A stretch of 45,778 nucleotides of DNA from DAOSCP01 sp035379625 (GCA_035379625.1 DAOSVM010000020.1:1-45778), one strand, 5' to 3'; positions 34,877 through 44,307 are shown, counted from the stretch's first letter. Notes: generated by a model not told the origin, from the sequence alone. Numbers and translations are program-made.

Positions 34877-35256
34877 TGATTTTAGGGATAGGATGCGATA
34901 TTATAGAAATAAAAAGAATTAAAAATTCAATAGAGAAATTTGGTGAAAAATTTTTAAACAAAATATTCACACAAAAAGAAATTGAATATTGCACTTCGAA
35001 AGCTATCTCCGAGCAGCATTTTGCAGGAAGATTTGCAGCAAAAGAAGCAATTGCAAAAGCATTATATCAATCTGGAATTAAAAAAGTTGATTGGCTAAAT
35101 ATTGAAGTATTGAATAATGATTTAGGCATTCCTTTTGTAAAATTATATGATTTAAATTTAATAAATGCGGAAATAAAAGTTTCAATTTCACATTCAAATG
35201 AAAATGCAATAGCGTATGCAATAATTGAAAAAATTGAGGAGAAAAATAATGAGTAA
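34876..35256 (+). CDS. acpS: Holo-[acyl-carrier-protein] synthase
   Basis: 126 residues. Moves 4'-phosphopantetheine from CoA to acyl carrier protein. Seen: the Mg ligand Asp8 in GIGCDIIEI and the family motif GRFAAKEA (51-58) with Glu57, then SISHSNENAIAYAI near the end. The ATG at 34876 shares its A with the MCE stop (TGATG); two GTG codons at 34870 and 34873 are possible but less likely starts. Overlaps menB by 8 bp. Confidence 0.92.
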   Translation: MILGIGCDIIEIKRIKNSIEKFGEKFLNKIFTQKEIEYCTSKAISEQHFAGRFAAKEAIAKALYQSGIKKVDWLNIEVLNNDLGIPFVKLYDLNLINAEIKVSISHSNENAIAYAIIEKIEEKNNE

Positions 35257-36085
35257 ATTTAATTGGACGAAAGTTAAAGAATATTCTGAAATTATCTATG
35301 AAAAGATGGATGGAATTGCAAAAATTACAATAAATAGGCCAGAGAGACGAAATGCATTTACACCGGAAACTGTGAAAGAAATGTATGACGCATTTCTTGA
35401 TGCAAGAGAAGATTTAAAGATAGGTGTTATTCTGTTGACAGGGGCTGGACCTGCAAAAGATGGTAAATATGCTTTTTGTTCAGGTGGAGATCAAAAAATC
35501 AGAGGTGATAAAGGTTACGTTGATAAAGGTGGAGTACCAAGATTAAATGTTTTAGATTTGCAAAAATTAATAAGAAGTATACCTAAGCCAGTTATCGCAT
35601 TAGTAGCAGGTTATGCTATTGGAGGTGGTCACGTTTTACATGTAGTTTGTGATTTAACAATAGCAGCCGATAATGCTATATTTGGCCAAACAGGACCAAA
35701 AGTTGGAAGTTTTGATGGTGGTTTTGGAGCAAGTTATTTGGCAAGAATAGTAGGTCAGAAAAAAGCAAGAGAAATTTGGTATTTATGTAGGCAATACAAT
35801 GCGCAAGAAGCCTTAGAAATGGGTTTAGTAAATAAAGTTGTACCAGTTGAACAATTAGAAGAAGAAGGAGTCCAATGGGCAAGGGAAATTTTAGGGAAGA
35901 GTCCTTTAGCTATTCGTTTGCTAAAATCTGCTTTTAATGCCGAGTTGGATGGGCAACAAGGCATACAAGAACTTGCAGGAAACGCTACACTATTGTATTA
36001 TATGACTGAAGAGGGGCAGGAAGGTAGAAATGCTTATAATGAGAAGCGCAATCCAGATTTTTCAAGATTTCCAAAACTACCTTAA
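35249..36085 (+). CDS. menB: 1,4-Dihydroxy-2-naphthoyl-CoA synthase
   Basis: 278 residues, crotonase fold. MenB closes the second ring of the naphthoquinone from o-succinylbenzoyl-CoA. Seen: CSGGDQ (77-82), the oxyanion loop GYAIGGGH (121-128) and SFDGGFG (154-160), which is specific for MenB among crotonases. The ATG at 35249 has GAGGAG about seven bases before it and lies inside the end of acpS. Last gene of the ssb - menB series; its stop codon is inside a terminator hairpin. Confidence 0.95.
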   Translation: MSKFNWTKVKEYSEIIYEKMDGIAKITINRPERRNAFTPETVKEMYDAFLDAREDLKIGVILLTGAGPAKDGKYAFCSGGDQKIRGDKGYVDKGGVPRLNVLDLQKLIRSIPKPVIALVAGYAIGGGHVLHVVCDLTIAADNAIFGQTGPKVGSFDGGFGASYLARIVGQKKAREIWYLCRQYNAQEALEMGLVNKVVPVEQLEEEGVQWAREILGKSPLAIRLLKSAFNAELDGQQGIQELAGNATLLYYMTEEGQEGRNAYNEKRNPDFSRFPKLP

Positions 36086-36097
36086 AAGGTAGTTTTT
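36073..36097 (+). terminator. Terminator overlapping the menB stop codon
   Basis: 11-bp stem AAAACTACCTT (36073-36083) with AAGGTAGTTTT (36086-36096) and a two-base AA minimal loop, followed by more T. The TAA stop (36083-36085) lies at the apex of the hairpin. Confidence 0.75.
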
Positions 36098-36155
36098 TGT
36101 TATTATACAAAATATATTTAAATTTAAAAACTCAAAAAATAAATTTGGTTAAAAA

Positions 36156-36815
36156 ATGTTTCTATTTTCATTGTTAGGACCGCGTTTTGAGCAAGGCGGT
36201 TTTTTTATGTATCCAATTCTTATTTCATTTATTATTGGATTAACTTTTATAATAGAAAGAATTATAACTCTTAAAAAATCGTCTGTAAACACTAAAAAGT
36301 TTTTGAATGAGTTAAAAGCAATTCTTGCTACAAAAGGTCCGGAAGCAGCAGCAAAATATTGTGAAGATAAGAAATATTCAATTTCAAATATATTTTATGC
36401 TGGCTTGGTACGAGTTGAAAATGGCATTGAAGCAGTTGAAAAAGCAATAACAACTTATGGATCTTTAGAAATTGCTTATTTAGAGAAAGGTTTGATTTGG
36501 ATTTCACTTTGTATCACAATAGCTCCAATGTTAGGCTTTACAGGTACTGTTCAGGGTATGATTTCTGCTTTTGATGCAATTAAGGAAGCCAATCAAATTT
36601 CACCAAGGATTGTAGCAAGCGGTATTTCTATTGCATTAATTACTACATTATTTGGTTTAATTGTAGCGATGATTTTGCAAGTTGGTTATAATTATATTGT
36701 TAGTCAAATTAATTTAATTGTTGCAGAATTGGAAGAAGCAACAATTGAATTTATGGATATTTTAAATCTTACATTAGAAAAACAACATACTCAAGAAAGT
36801 GTTCAAAAGGAATAG
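36156..36815 (+). CDS. exbB: ExbB/TolQ/MotA-family proton-channel protein
   Basis: 219 residues with three membrane helices (about 17-37, 115-137, 155-180). The core motif WISLCITIAPMLGFTGTVQGMISAF and ISIALITTLFGLIVA mark the family. ExbB with ExbD uses the proton gradient to drive TonB or Tol proteins. The start ATG at 36156 lies 70 bp after menB. Overlaps the first exbD by 17 bp. Confidence 0.9.
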   Translation: MFLFSLLGPRFEQGGFFMYPILISFIIGLTFIIERIITLKKSSVNTKKFLNELKAILATKGPEAAAKYCEDKKYSISNIFYAGLVRVENGIEAVEKAITTYGSLEIAYLEKGLIWISLCITIAPMLGFTGTVQGMISAFDAIKEANQISPRIVASGISIALITTLFGLIVAMILQVGYNYIVSQINLIVAELEEATIEFMDILNLTLEKQHTQESVQKE

Positions 36816-37311
36816 AATACCGCAAAGTAATATACCTTTAATTTCAATGGCTGATGTCTCATTTTTATTACTTTTATTTTTTATTATTACATCTACCTTT
36901 GACATGGATAGTGGAATTTCACTATCTTTACCAAAGTATACACATAAAAAAGAAAGTGTTGAAATAAATAAAGACCGTGTTTTAATATTTTTTATTGATG
37001 TAAATAACAATGTTTATATAAACTCGAATAAAAGTACTTTTGAAAATGTTACTAATGTTGTTCGTAATAAAATTGTTAGTTTTATTGATAAACCTGATAA
37101 CGAAAAACTTGTTATTTCGCTTGATTATGATAGTAGAGCAAAATATGAATATTATATAAAGTTAATGGATAACATAAAATTAGCTTTTGCCATTGAAAGG
37201 GAAATTTTATCTAAAAAAATTTATAAAAAAAGTTATAAGGATTTAAATTCTTCCGAAAATCAAGAAATTAGAAAAAAAATTCCATTCATATTAAATTTTA
37301 AGTATGATTAA
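36799..37311 (+). CDS. exbD: ExbD/TolR-family protein (first copy)
   Basis: 170 residues with one N-terminal membrane helix (about 15-35: PLISMADVSFLLLLFFIITSTF, with the channel Asp19) and a periplasmic domain. A GTG start at 36799, inside exbB. The Lys-rich end is longer than in the second copy. The next exbD starts 8 bp before its end. Confidence 0.87.
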   Translation: MFKRNRIPQSNIPLISMADVSFLLLLFFIITSTFDMDSGISLSLPKYTHKKESVEINKDRVLIFFIDVNNNVYINSNKSTFENVTNVVRNKIVSFIDKPDNEKLVISLDYDSRAKYEYYIKLMDNIKLAFAIEREILSKKIYKKSYKDLNSSENQEIRKKIPFILNFKYD

Positions 37312-37714
37312 AGATAATTTTAAAAAAGTATCAGCTGAAATTCCGCAGACATCGCTTTCGGATATAATATTTATTTTACTTTTATTTTTTATGGCAACAA
37401 CAACATTTCAGAATTATGAAAAGTTAATTAATCCAGATTTACCAGTTGCTAAAGCTCTTGAAAAACTTGAAAATAAGAAGGATGTCGTTCAGATTTTGAT
37501 AGATAAGAATAAAATTATTCAAATAGATAATAATATTGTTGATAAAACCGAAATTGAAAAGTTAATTAAAGTTAAAGTTGAGGAAAACCCTAATTTAATA
37601 ATTTCATTAAAAATTGATAAAGATCTTGAAATGAATTATATTACAGAAATTCAAAAAAAAATAAGAAAAGCAGGCTGTACAAGAATAAATTATTCATTAT
37701 TAGAACAAAATTGA
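37304..37714 (+). CDS. exbD: ExbD/TolR-family protein (second copy)
   Basis: 136 residues with one membrane helix (about 15-35: QTSLSDIIFILLLFFMATTTF, channel Asp20) and a periplasmic domain. Two different ExbD after one ExbB is a common plan in Bacteroidota. No tonB gene follows. An ATG start at 37304 overlaps the first copy by 8 bp. Confidence 0.87.
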   Translation: MIKDNFKKVSAEIPQTSLSDIIFILLLFFMATTTFQNYEKLINPDLPVAKALEKLENKKDVVQILIDKNKIIQIDNNIVDKTEIEKLIKVKVEENPNLIISLKIDKDLEMNYITEIQKKIRKAGCTRINYSLLEQN

Positions 37715-37724
37715 TGAGGTAAAT

Positions 37725-38171
37725 ATGAATTTAAAAGACAAAATCAATGAAGAAATTAAATCGTGCATGAAATCTGGTGATAAATTAAGATTAGAAACAA
37801 TAAGATCTATTAGAGCTTTGATTTTAGAATTCGAAAAAAGTGGTGCAAATAAAGAATTAACACCTGATGAAGAAATTAAATTATTAAATGCTGCAGCTAA
37901 AAAAAGAAAAGATGCTATTGAAGTTTATGAAAAAGCTGGTAAAATTGAACAAATGGAAAAGGAAAAAAAAGAGCTTGAAATAATTCAAGAATTTTTGCCA
38001 AAGCAATTAACAGAAGATGAAATAAAAGAAATTGTTAAAAAAGTAGTTGAAGAAGTTAATGCGCAAGGGAAAAAAGATTTTGGTAAAGTTATGCCGGTAG
38101 TTATGAAACAAGTAAGTGGCAGAGCTGATGGTAAAATGGTAAAATCTATTGTTGAGGAAATTTTAGGTTAA
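37725..38171 (+). CDS. yqeY: GatB/YqeY domain protein
   Basis: 148 residues, full-length YqeY: helical N-terminus (LKDKINEEIKSCMKSGDKLRLETIRSIRA), a Lys/Glu-rich middle and the C-terminal KVMPVVMKQVSGRADGKMVKSIV, related to the tail of GatB that binds tRNA. Its cell role is not settled. GATGAGGTAAAT precedes the ATG. Its stop overlaps the cvpA start by one base. Confidence 0.92.
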   Translation: MNLKDKINEEIKSCMKSGDKLRLETIRSIRALILEFEKSGANKELTPDEEIKLLNAAAKKRKDAIEVYEKAGKIEQMEKEKKELEIIQEFLPKQLTEDEIKEIVKKVVEEVNAQGKKDFGKVMPVVMKQVSGRADGKMVKSIVEEILG

Positions 38172-38686
38172 TGAATAGTGTTGATTACATAATTATTATT
38201 TTTGCTGCTATTGGTTTTATTTTAGGTTACAAGGATGGATTTTTAAGAAAAATAATTGGTATTGCTGGTTTAATTTTAGGAATTTATTGTGCATTTAAAT
38301 TTTACGTAAAAATTTCTCCTTTTTTTATAAATTTTTTTGAAGGGGATAGATATTTAAGTGATATAGCTGCTGGACTTATAATTTATGTAATTATTGTGTT
38401 AATATCATCTATTTTAAAAAGGATTGTTCATCCATTTGATAAAGTTAACTTCTTAGTAAATAAACTTATTGGTGGTGCAGTTGGTGTTGTTCAAATGTTA
38501 ATTTATTTGAGCTTAATTTTTCTTATTTTATACAATTTTAATTTTCCTGAAAGGTCAAAAGCAAAAAAATCAAAATACTATTCTAAGGTTATAAAAATTG
38601 TTCCGAGTGTTTTAAACAAAGTGACAGACTCGACAAATACAATACGTGAAACTCTAAATGATATTATAAAAAATTCAGAAAACTAA
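38171..38686 (+). CDS. CvpA-family membrane protein
   Basis: 171 residues with four membrane helices and the CvpA pattern VDYIIIIFAAIGFILGYKDGFLRKIIGIAG at the start. CvpA is needed for colicin V production in E. coli and for envelope stress in others; its basic role is unknown. Start overlaps the yqeY stop (TAATG); mutS2 follows after 4 bp, a pairing seen often. Confidence 0.85.
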   Translation: MNSVDYIIIIFAAIGFILGYKDGFLRKIIGIAGLILGIYCAFKFYVKISPFFINFFEGDRYLSDIAAGLIIYVIIVLISSILKRIVHPFDKVNFLVNKLIGGAVGVVQMLIYLSLIFLILYNFNFPERSKAKKSKYYSKVIKIVPSVLNKVTDSTNTIRETLNDIIKNSEN

Positions 38687-38690
38687 TTTT

Positions 38691-41042
38691 ATGTTTAATA
38701 AATTTTCGACAGAAGCGCTTGACTTTCAAAAAGTATTGAAACTAATTGAGAAATATTGCATTACAGATATAGCCAAGGAACAAATATTAAATTTAACTCC
38801 ATCCGATGATATTTCAAAAATAGAATTGACATTAAAACAAATTGATGAAGCAAAAAATGTACTTATCGATAATAAAATTCTTCCGTTAAATTATTTTGAT
38901 GATATACTTTTAGAGGTTAAACAAAGTAGTATAGAAGGTTTAGTATTATCGCAAAAGGCAATTTTAACACTAAGTAGCATGCTTATATCCGTCCGAGCAA
39001 TTAAAACATTTTATAAGAATAATGTAAACTATTTTGATAAGTTAAAATTTCAATTCCAACTTTTGGATGAATTACAAGTTGTGAAAAATGGGATAGATAA
39101 AGTTTTTGATAATAATGGGAATATTAGGAATGATGCATCAGAAGAATTGAGAGATATAAGAAATGCTATACAAGATAAAACAATACAATTGAATAAAGTA
39201 ATACAAAGAATTATTCATAATTTACAAAAAGATGGGGTTCTAAGGGATACTTCGCCTTCGATAAATGATGGTAGACTGGTGTTGCCAGTGAAAGCAGAAC
39301 ATAAAAGAAAAATAGTAGGCTTTATACATTCTGAATCTGCTACGGGACAAACCGTTTACATTGAGCCAGCCGAGACTTTGAACCTAAATAATGAAATTTT
39401 ATCATTGAAGTTTGAAGAGCAAAGAGAAATTGAACGAATTTTGAGGAATTTAACAAAATTTATTTCTCAATATGCGAATGCGATAATTTTAAATATTGAG
39501 GTTTTAAGTTATTTAGATAGCATTTTTGCTAGGGCAAAGTTTTCAATTGAATATGAATGTAATAATGTTGTGATATCTAACAAAGGTAATTTGAAGATAT
39601 TGAATGGTCGTCATCCACTTTTGTTAGCAAAATTAGGGAAAAAAGATACAGTACCTTTTAATTTAGTTTTTGAAAATAAAAAAGTTATTGTTATAACCGG
39701 ACCTAATGCAGGGGGCAAAAGTGTTTTACTGAAAGCAGTAGGTTTGTTAGTTTTGATGTTGCAATCTGGCATTCACGTTCCTACAAGTCCGGATAGTGAA
39801 TTTTGTATTTTTGAAAAAGTATTAGTGGATATTGGAGATAAGCAGTCGATTGAAGAGGATTTGAGCACCTTTAGTTCGCATCTTAATAATATAAAAAATA
39901 TTATTGAAAATACCAACGATAAAACTTTGGTGCTAATTGATGAGTTGGGAACTGGAACAGATCCAGAAGAAGGTTCTGCGATTGGTTTAGCAACTCTTGT
40001 TGAATTACGAGATAGAGGCGGTAAAGTTCTTGCTACAACTCATTTAGGGAAAATTAAAGTTATAGCAAACGAACTTGAAGGTTTTGAAAATTCTTCTATG
40101 CAATTTGATATGAATAATTTAACTCCTAATTATATTTTTATGCAGGGAATACCAGGTTCTAGTTTTGCTATTTCACTAGTGCAAAAAACTATAAAAGATA
40201 ATAATTTTTTGCAGCGCGTTCAAGAGTTTTTGGATGATAAGAAATTTAATTTAGAAAAAATGATTGCTAATTTGCAATTAAGCTATCAAGAATATGTTGA
40301 ATTAAATAACAAACAAAGCATTGAATTATCAAAATATAAGGCGCTTGAAGATCTTTATAACAAAAAGATTAAAGAGATTGACAAGCAGAAAAAAGAGATT
40401 TTAATAAACGCAAAAAAAGAGATAAAAGAATATATTTATAACATAAAAAAACAGATTGAGAAAGAAATTTCAGAGATACGAAAATCTGAAGGAGATAAAT
40501 TAAAAATAAAAGAAGCTCGTGTGAATATTGATAAAGTAGTAGAAAAATTCAATTCTGATTTTAAGAAAGTTACTGAAAAGGAAAAGATAGAAAATTATGA
40601 ATTTAATGTTGGTGATTATGTTCAAATACAAGATTCACAGACTTATGGTGAGATAATAAATTTAAATTCAAGTAAAAATCTTGCAGAAATTTTAGTAAAC
40701 GATATAAAAATGAAAGTTGAAACTAGGAAACTTAAACCTGCTAAAAAAGCAGATATTTCGAACTTTAATAAAAGTGCGCAAATTTACATCAAAGAAGATT
40801 ATTCCTATCGTATTGATTTAAGAGGGAAAAGGCTTAATGAAATTGACAATTTATTGATTAATTTTTTGGATGATGCTTATTCGATGGGATTAGAGAAAGT
40901 TGAAATATTGCACGGTAAAGGAACCGGGGCTTTAAAAGAGAGAGTTAAACAAATCTTAAAAGACCAACCTTATATTAAAAACTTCTACTTTGCTTCATTA
41001 GAAGCTGGCGGAGACGGTATTACAATTGCCGAATTAAAGTAA
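38691..41042 (+). CDS. mutS2: MutS2 (ribosome-rescue/recombination-control ATPase with Smr domain)
   Basis: 783 residues. MutS-like core and clamp, ABC ATPase with Walker A GPNAGGKS (337-344) and Walker B LVLIDELGTGTDPEEG (413-428), a coiled-coil (about 525-620), a KOW-like beta segment and a C-terminal Smr nuclease domain (about 700-783) with IDLRGKRL and HGKGTG. It lacks the mismatch-recognition domain of MutS. In other bacteria MutS2 splits collided ribosomes or limits recombination. Starts 4 bp after cvpA with no strong ribosome-binding site, suggesting coupled translation. Confidence 0.95.
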   Translation: MFNKFSTEALDFQKVLKLIEKYCITDIAKEQILNLTPSDDISKIELTLKQIDEAKNVLIDNKILPLNYFDDILLEVKQSSIEGLVLSQKAILTLSSMLISVRAIKTFYKNNVNYFDKLKFQFQLLDELQVVKNGIDKVFDNNGNIRNDASEELRDIRNAIQDKTIQLNKVIQRIIHNLQKDGVLRDTSPSINDGRLVLPVKAEHKRKIVGFIHSESATGQTVYIEPAETLNLNNEILSLKFEEQREIERILRNLTKFISQYANAIILNIEVLSYLDSIFARAKFSIEYECNNVVISNKGNLKILNGRHPLLLAKLGKKDTVPFNLVFENKKVIVITGPNAGGKSVLLKAVGLLVLMLQSGIHVPTSPDSEFCIFEKVLVDIGDKQSIEEDLSTFSSHLNNIKNIIENTNDKTLVLIDELGTGTDPEEGSAIGLATLVELRDRGGKVLATTHLGKIKVIANELEGFENSSMQFDMNNLTPNYIFMQGIPGSSFAISLVQKTIKDNNFLQRVQEFLDDKKFNLEKMIANLQLSYQEYVELNNKQSIELSKYKALEDLYNKKIKEIDKQKKEILINAKKEIKEYIYNIKKQIEKEISEIRKSEGDKLKIKEARVNIDKVVEKFNSDFKKVTEKEKIENYEFNVGDYVQIQDSQTYGEIINLNSSKNLAEILVNDIKMKVETRKLKPAKKADISNFNKSAQIYIKEDYSYRIDLRGKRLNEIDNLLINFLDDAYSMGLEKVEILHGKGTGALKERVKQILKDQPYIKNFYFASLEAGGDGITIAELK

Positions 41043-41151
41043 TAACCTAAATAATATACATTTATGAATATTTTATAATATATAATAAATGATTTTTTTG
41101 AACTTTAGTTTATAAAATAATTGTTTCATATTTGGAATTATTGAGGAAGCA

Positions 41152-41799
41152 ATGAAAAAGTTAATAATATTTTTATTATTAGTAACAGTTATTTTTGCAC
41201 AAAATAAATCATCGATATTTGGAACAATAACAGATAAAGTTACAAAAAAAAGGTTACCATATGTAACAGTTCTTATTGAAGGAACAAATCTAGGTGCCAC
41301 GTCAAATGAAAAAGGTGATTACATAATAAAAAATATTAACCCCGGTACATACAATGTTCGATTTTCAGCTGTAGGTTACAAGAGCGTAGTTAAAACGGAT
41401 GTTGTGGTTAATAATATAAAACCAACTGAATTAAATGTTGAAATTGAAGAAGTAAATATTGAATTGCAAGGAATAACAGTTAAGGCAGATTATTTTAATA
41501 ACAGTGTTTTTGATCCGGTTAGTATAAAGAAATTTACTTTTGAAGAAATTAGGAGGTCACCAGGTGGGTTTGAAAATGTTGTAAGATCTCTTTCTGTATT
41601 GCCTGGTGTTGCACAGGTTAGTGCTGGTAGGAATGATATAATAGTTCGCTTAGGAGGACCTTCTGAAAATCTTTTTGTGATAGATGGCTTCCCTGTACAA
41701 AATATTAATCATTTTTTTAACCTAAAAACAAAATTAATAATAGTTAACAATATAAATAAACAGTATAATAAAATAACATCAAGTGTCATTTTCAGGTAA
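41152..41799 (+). pseudogene. TonB-dependent receptor remnant (N-terminal part only)
   Basis: 215 residues: signal peptide (1-16), carboxypeptidase regulatory-like domain (about 20-95: IFGTITDKVTKKRLPYVTVLIEG) and the first part of the TonB plug (about 110-185: RRSPGGFENVVRSLSVLPGVAQVSAGRNDIIVRLG). Homology ends at VQNINHF near 41720; the last 27 residues (FNLKTKLIIVNNIN...) are AT-rich random sequence, and the 500-plus-residue barrel is missing. The next gene starts 60 bp on, so the rest was removed by a deletion. What remains cannot act as a transporter. A GAGGAAGC precedes the ATG. Confidence 0.78.
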
Positions 41800-41858
41800 A
41801 ATAATTTGCAATTTACATATAAATTGTGTAATTTTAAAGAATAGAAAAGAGGTTTTCT

Positions 41859-43175
41859 ATGAATATTAAGCTAAGTTTTTATAAGCTTTTGCATATTATG
41901 AAAATAGATTCTGAATTAGAAGATCATGATGCAGTTTACGAGGAAATTAAGAAGAATGCAATATTCAAAGGGACAAATCTCTGGATTTTATTCTTTGCTA
42001 TTATTGTTGCTTCTGTAGGTTTAAATATGAATTCTACAGCGGTTATAATAGGTGCAATGTTAATTTCTCCTTTGATGGGTCCTATTAATGCAATAGGTTA
42101 TAGTATCTCTACTTATGATTTTCATCTTTTTAAAATTTCAATTAAGAATTTTATTTTTGCTATAATAGTAGCATTAAGTGGTTCGACACTTTATTTTGCT
42201 TTTACGCCAATATCCACGGAATCTTCAGAATTGTTAGCCAGAACAAGCCCTACTATTTATGATGTTATTATAGCGCTTTTTGGGGGGTTAGCTGGAATTA
42301 TAGCAATGAGTAGTAAACTTAAAGGAAATGTAATACCAGGAGTTGCAATAGCAACAGCTCTTATGCCGCCTTTATGTACAACAGGTTATGGGTTAGCTAC
42401 TGGTAAATGGAATTTTGCTATTGGTGCCTTTTATCTTTTTACAATTAATACAATTTTTATTGCTCTTGCGTCTGGACTTGTTTCAAAATTATTAAATTTT
42501 CCTATTAGAAATATTCTGGATGAAAAAAGAAAAAGAAAAATAAATAATATAATCACCGTAGTTATTATTTTATGCTTATTGCCAAGTGTTTATCTCGGCT
42601 ATAGATTGGTATTAGAAGAAAGGTTTAAAAATAATGCCAAAAAATATGTTTCTAATGTATCACAATTCGAAGGAATTTATCTCCTTAAAAATGAAATTTT
42701 ACCAAAAGAAAACACTATTATTTTGGTTTATGGTGGAGTTCCTTTAAATGAAAAACTGAAAGAACAAATTACTTTAAAAGCAAAAGATTTTAATTTATTA
42801 AATACAAATATAGTTATTAAAGAGGGATTAGTATTTAACTTTAAGGATTTTGCAAATGATGAAGTTTCAATGTTAAAAGAAAAAATTATAAACTTAAAAT
42901 TGGCACTTGAAGAAAAAAATAAAGAATTAAATGCTATTATGGAAAAACAAAAAATAGGGGCTGAGCTTCTTGAGGAAATTAAAATAATAATTCCAATTAT
43001 AGAAAATATTTTTTATGCAGAGACGAAAAGTATAGATGAAAACAATAATGAAATAACAATTCCCATTGTTTTAATTAAAAGCAAAGATAAATTAACACAT
43101 TCAACTATTCAAAAAGTTAATGAATGGCTTAAAAAGAGACTTAAAAATGATAATGTTAAATTATTCTTAGAGTAA
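41859..43175 (+). CDS. DUF389 membrane protein
   Basis: 438 residues. Six or so membrane helices at about 40-235 with the DUF389 core: VASVGLNMNSTAVIIGAMLISPLMGPI and VIPGVAIATALMPPLCTTGYG. The C-terminal 200 residues include a coiled coil (about 325-370) and a soluble beta/alpha part. The biological role of DUF389 proteins is unknown. AGAGG sits before the ATG. Convergent with the DUF4097-like gene, 13 bp apart. Confidence 0.82.
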   Translation: MNIKLSFYKLLHIMKIDSELEDHDAVYEEIKKNAIFKGTNLWILFFAIIVASVGLNMNSTAVIIGAMLISPLMGPINAIGYSISTYDFHLFKISIKNFIFAIIVALSGSTLYFAFTPISTESSELLARTSPTIYDVIIALFGGLAGIIAMSSKLKGNVIPGVAIATALMPPLCTTGYGLATGKWNFAIGAFYLFTINTIFIALASGLVSKLLNFPIRNILDEKRKRKINNIITVVIILCLLPSVYLGYRLVLEERFKNNAKKYVSNVSQFEGIYLLKNEILPKENTIILVYGGVPLNEKLKEQITLKAKDFNLLNTNIVIKEGLVFNFKDFANDEVSMLKEKIINLKLALEEKNKELNAIMEKQKIGAELLEEIKIIIPIIENIFYAETKSIDENNNEITIPIVLIKSKDKLTHSTIQKVNEWLKKRLKNDNVKLFLE

Positions 43176-43188
43176 ATTTATAAATTAT

Positions 43189-43926
43189 CTATTTACTTTC
43201 TACTACAATATTACCAACATTTGTTTTTAAATTAATGGTATACTTGCCATCGTTTACTTTTTTGGTTATATTCTTTTGGGGTATAGATGATATATTTGTA
43301 ATCCCAAAATCTTCTGCTGAAATATTACCAACATTTGTTACTAAATTAAAAATGTAACTGCCTTTCGGGTCAGCAATTAAATTTATATTACCAACATTAG
43401 ATGTAGCACTTATTGTGGAATTCATATTTAGTGGTTCGATATCGATATTCCCAACATCACTTATAGCGATAAGAGAATTAAAATAGTTATTAATGAGGAT
43501 ATTTCCAGTATTACTTCTAACTTCTAATTTTTTAGTATTGTAATCGTTTATATTAATATTGCCAACATTTGTATTAATGAATAAATTTTCGAATATTTTG
43601 GGTAGATATATATCTAGTTTAATACTACCGTTATAAAATGGTTTTGTTTTTTTCTGAGTAGAAATAATTTCAAATGTAGAATTTTCTTTGATAATACCAG
43701 TAATTTCATTATTATCCAGAACATCTTTATTACCGGTATAGCGGATAGAAATTGAAATTAATTTATCGTTAGTTGAGTGGATTTTTATATCAGAAATATC
43801 AGAAATTATTGATAAATTATTTGAAGCTTTGGGGTCAAAAACTATTTTATTATCTTTATTGTTTGATAATAAGTGTGAGTGTAAGTTAATAATAAAAATA
43901 ATTACAAATATTATAGTTTGTTTCAT
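43189..43926 (-). CDS. Exported DUF4097-like beta-repeat protein
   Basis: 245 residues with a signal peptide (1-20). The mature part is a run of short beta strands, with the phrase NVGNI or NTGNI returning five or more times (TNVGNININDYN, RSNTGNILINN, SDVGNIDIEPL, TSNVGNINLIADPKGS, TNVGNISAEDF, KTNVGNIVVES); it should form a beta-helix-like stack as in DUF4097 proteins, of unknown function and often encoded with anti-sigma factors. Upstream (43927-44307) are the GTTCTC/GAGAAC repeats. Confidence 0.72.
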   Translation of the reverse strand: MKQTIIFVIIFIINLHSHLLSNNKDNKIVFDPKASNNLSIISDISDIKIHSTNDKLISISIRYTGNKDVLDNNEITGIIKENSTFEIISTQKKTKPFYNGSIKLDIYLPKIFENLFINTNVGNININDYNTKKLEVRSNTGNILINNYFNSLIAISDVGNIDIEPLNMNSTISATSNVGNINLIADPKGSYIFNLVTNVGNISAEDFGITNISSIPQKNITKKVNDGKYTINLKTNVGNIVVESK

Positions 43927-44021
43927 GATAATTCTCTCGTTGCTTGTATATATTAAGACATAATATTATCAAAAGGGTTACAAATTATTTAAAAAGATTA
44001 TAGCCTGCGGGTAATATTGTT

Positions 44022-44287
44022 GATATCATATATAATTTATTGTTATTTAATAAGATATGTGAGAACGAAATTAACTAAAACTTAACATTTTGTTGTGTAA
44101 TTTGTATTCTTACCAAACTTATTGATAATGAATAAATTATATAAGAACGATATAGTTTGGCGATATAAAATCCAGTTCTCATATATCTAATTGTAAATAA
44201 ATGAGTTGTGTGAGAACATAAAATGATTTTTTGTAATAATTATCGTTCTCATATAACTAATTGTAAATAAATGGATTATGTGAGAAC
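44022..44287. repeat. Cluster of GTTCTC...GAGAAC inverted-repeat units
   Basis: Two 43-bp units (44175-44217 and 44245-44287) agree in 39 positions and lie 70 bp apart. Each begins GTTCTCATATA and ends TGTGAGAAC, an imperfect inverted repeat with AATTGTAAATAAATG between. Two weaker units end at 44066 (start about 44022) and at 44148, spaced 82 and 69 bp from their neighbours. The cluster lies between the lysC stop and the DUF4097-like gene; 43927-44021 contains no gene. Confidence 0.75.
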
Positions 44288-44307
44288 AAAAAATATGTCG
44301 AATTTAT

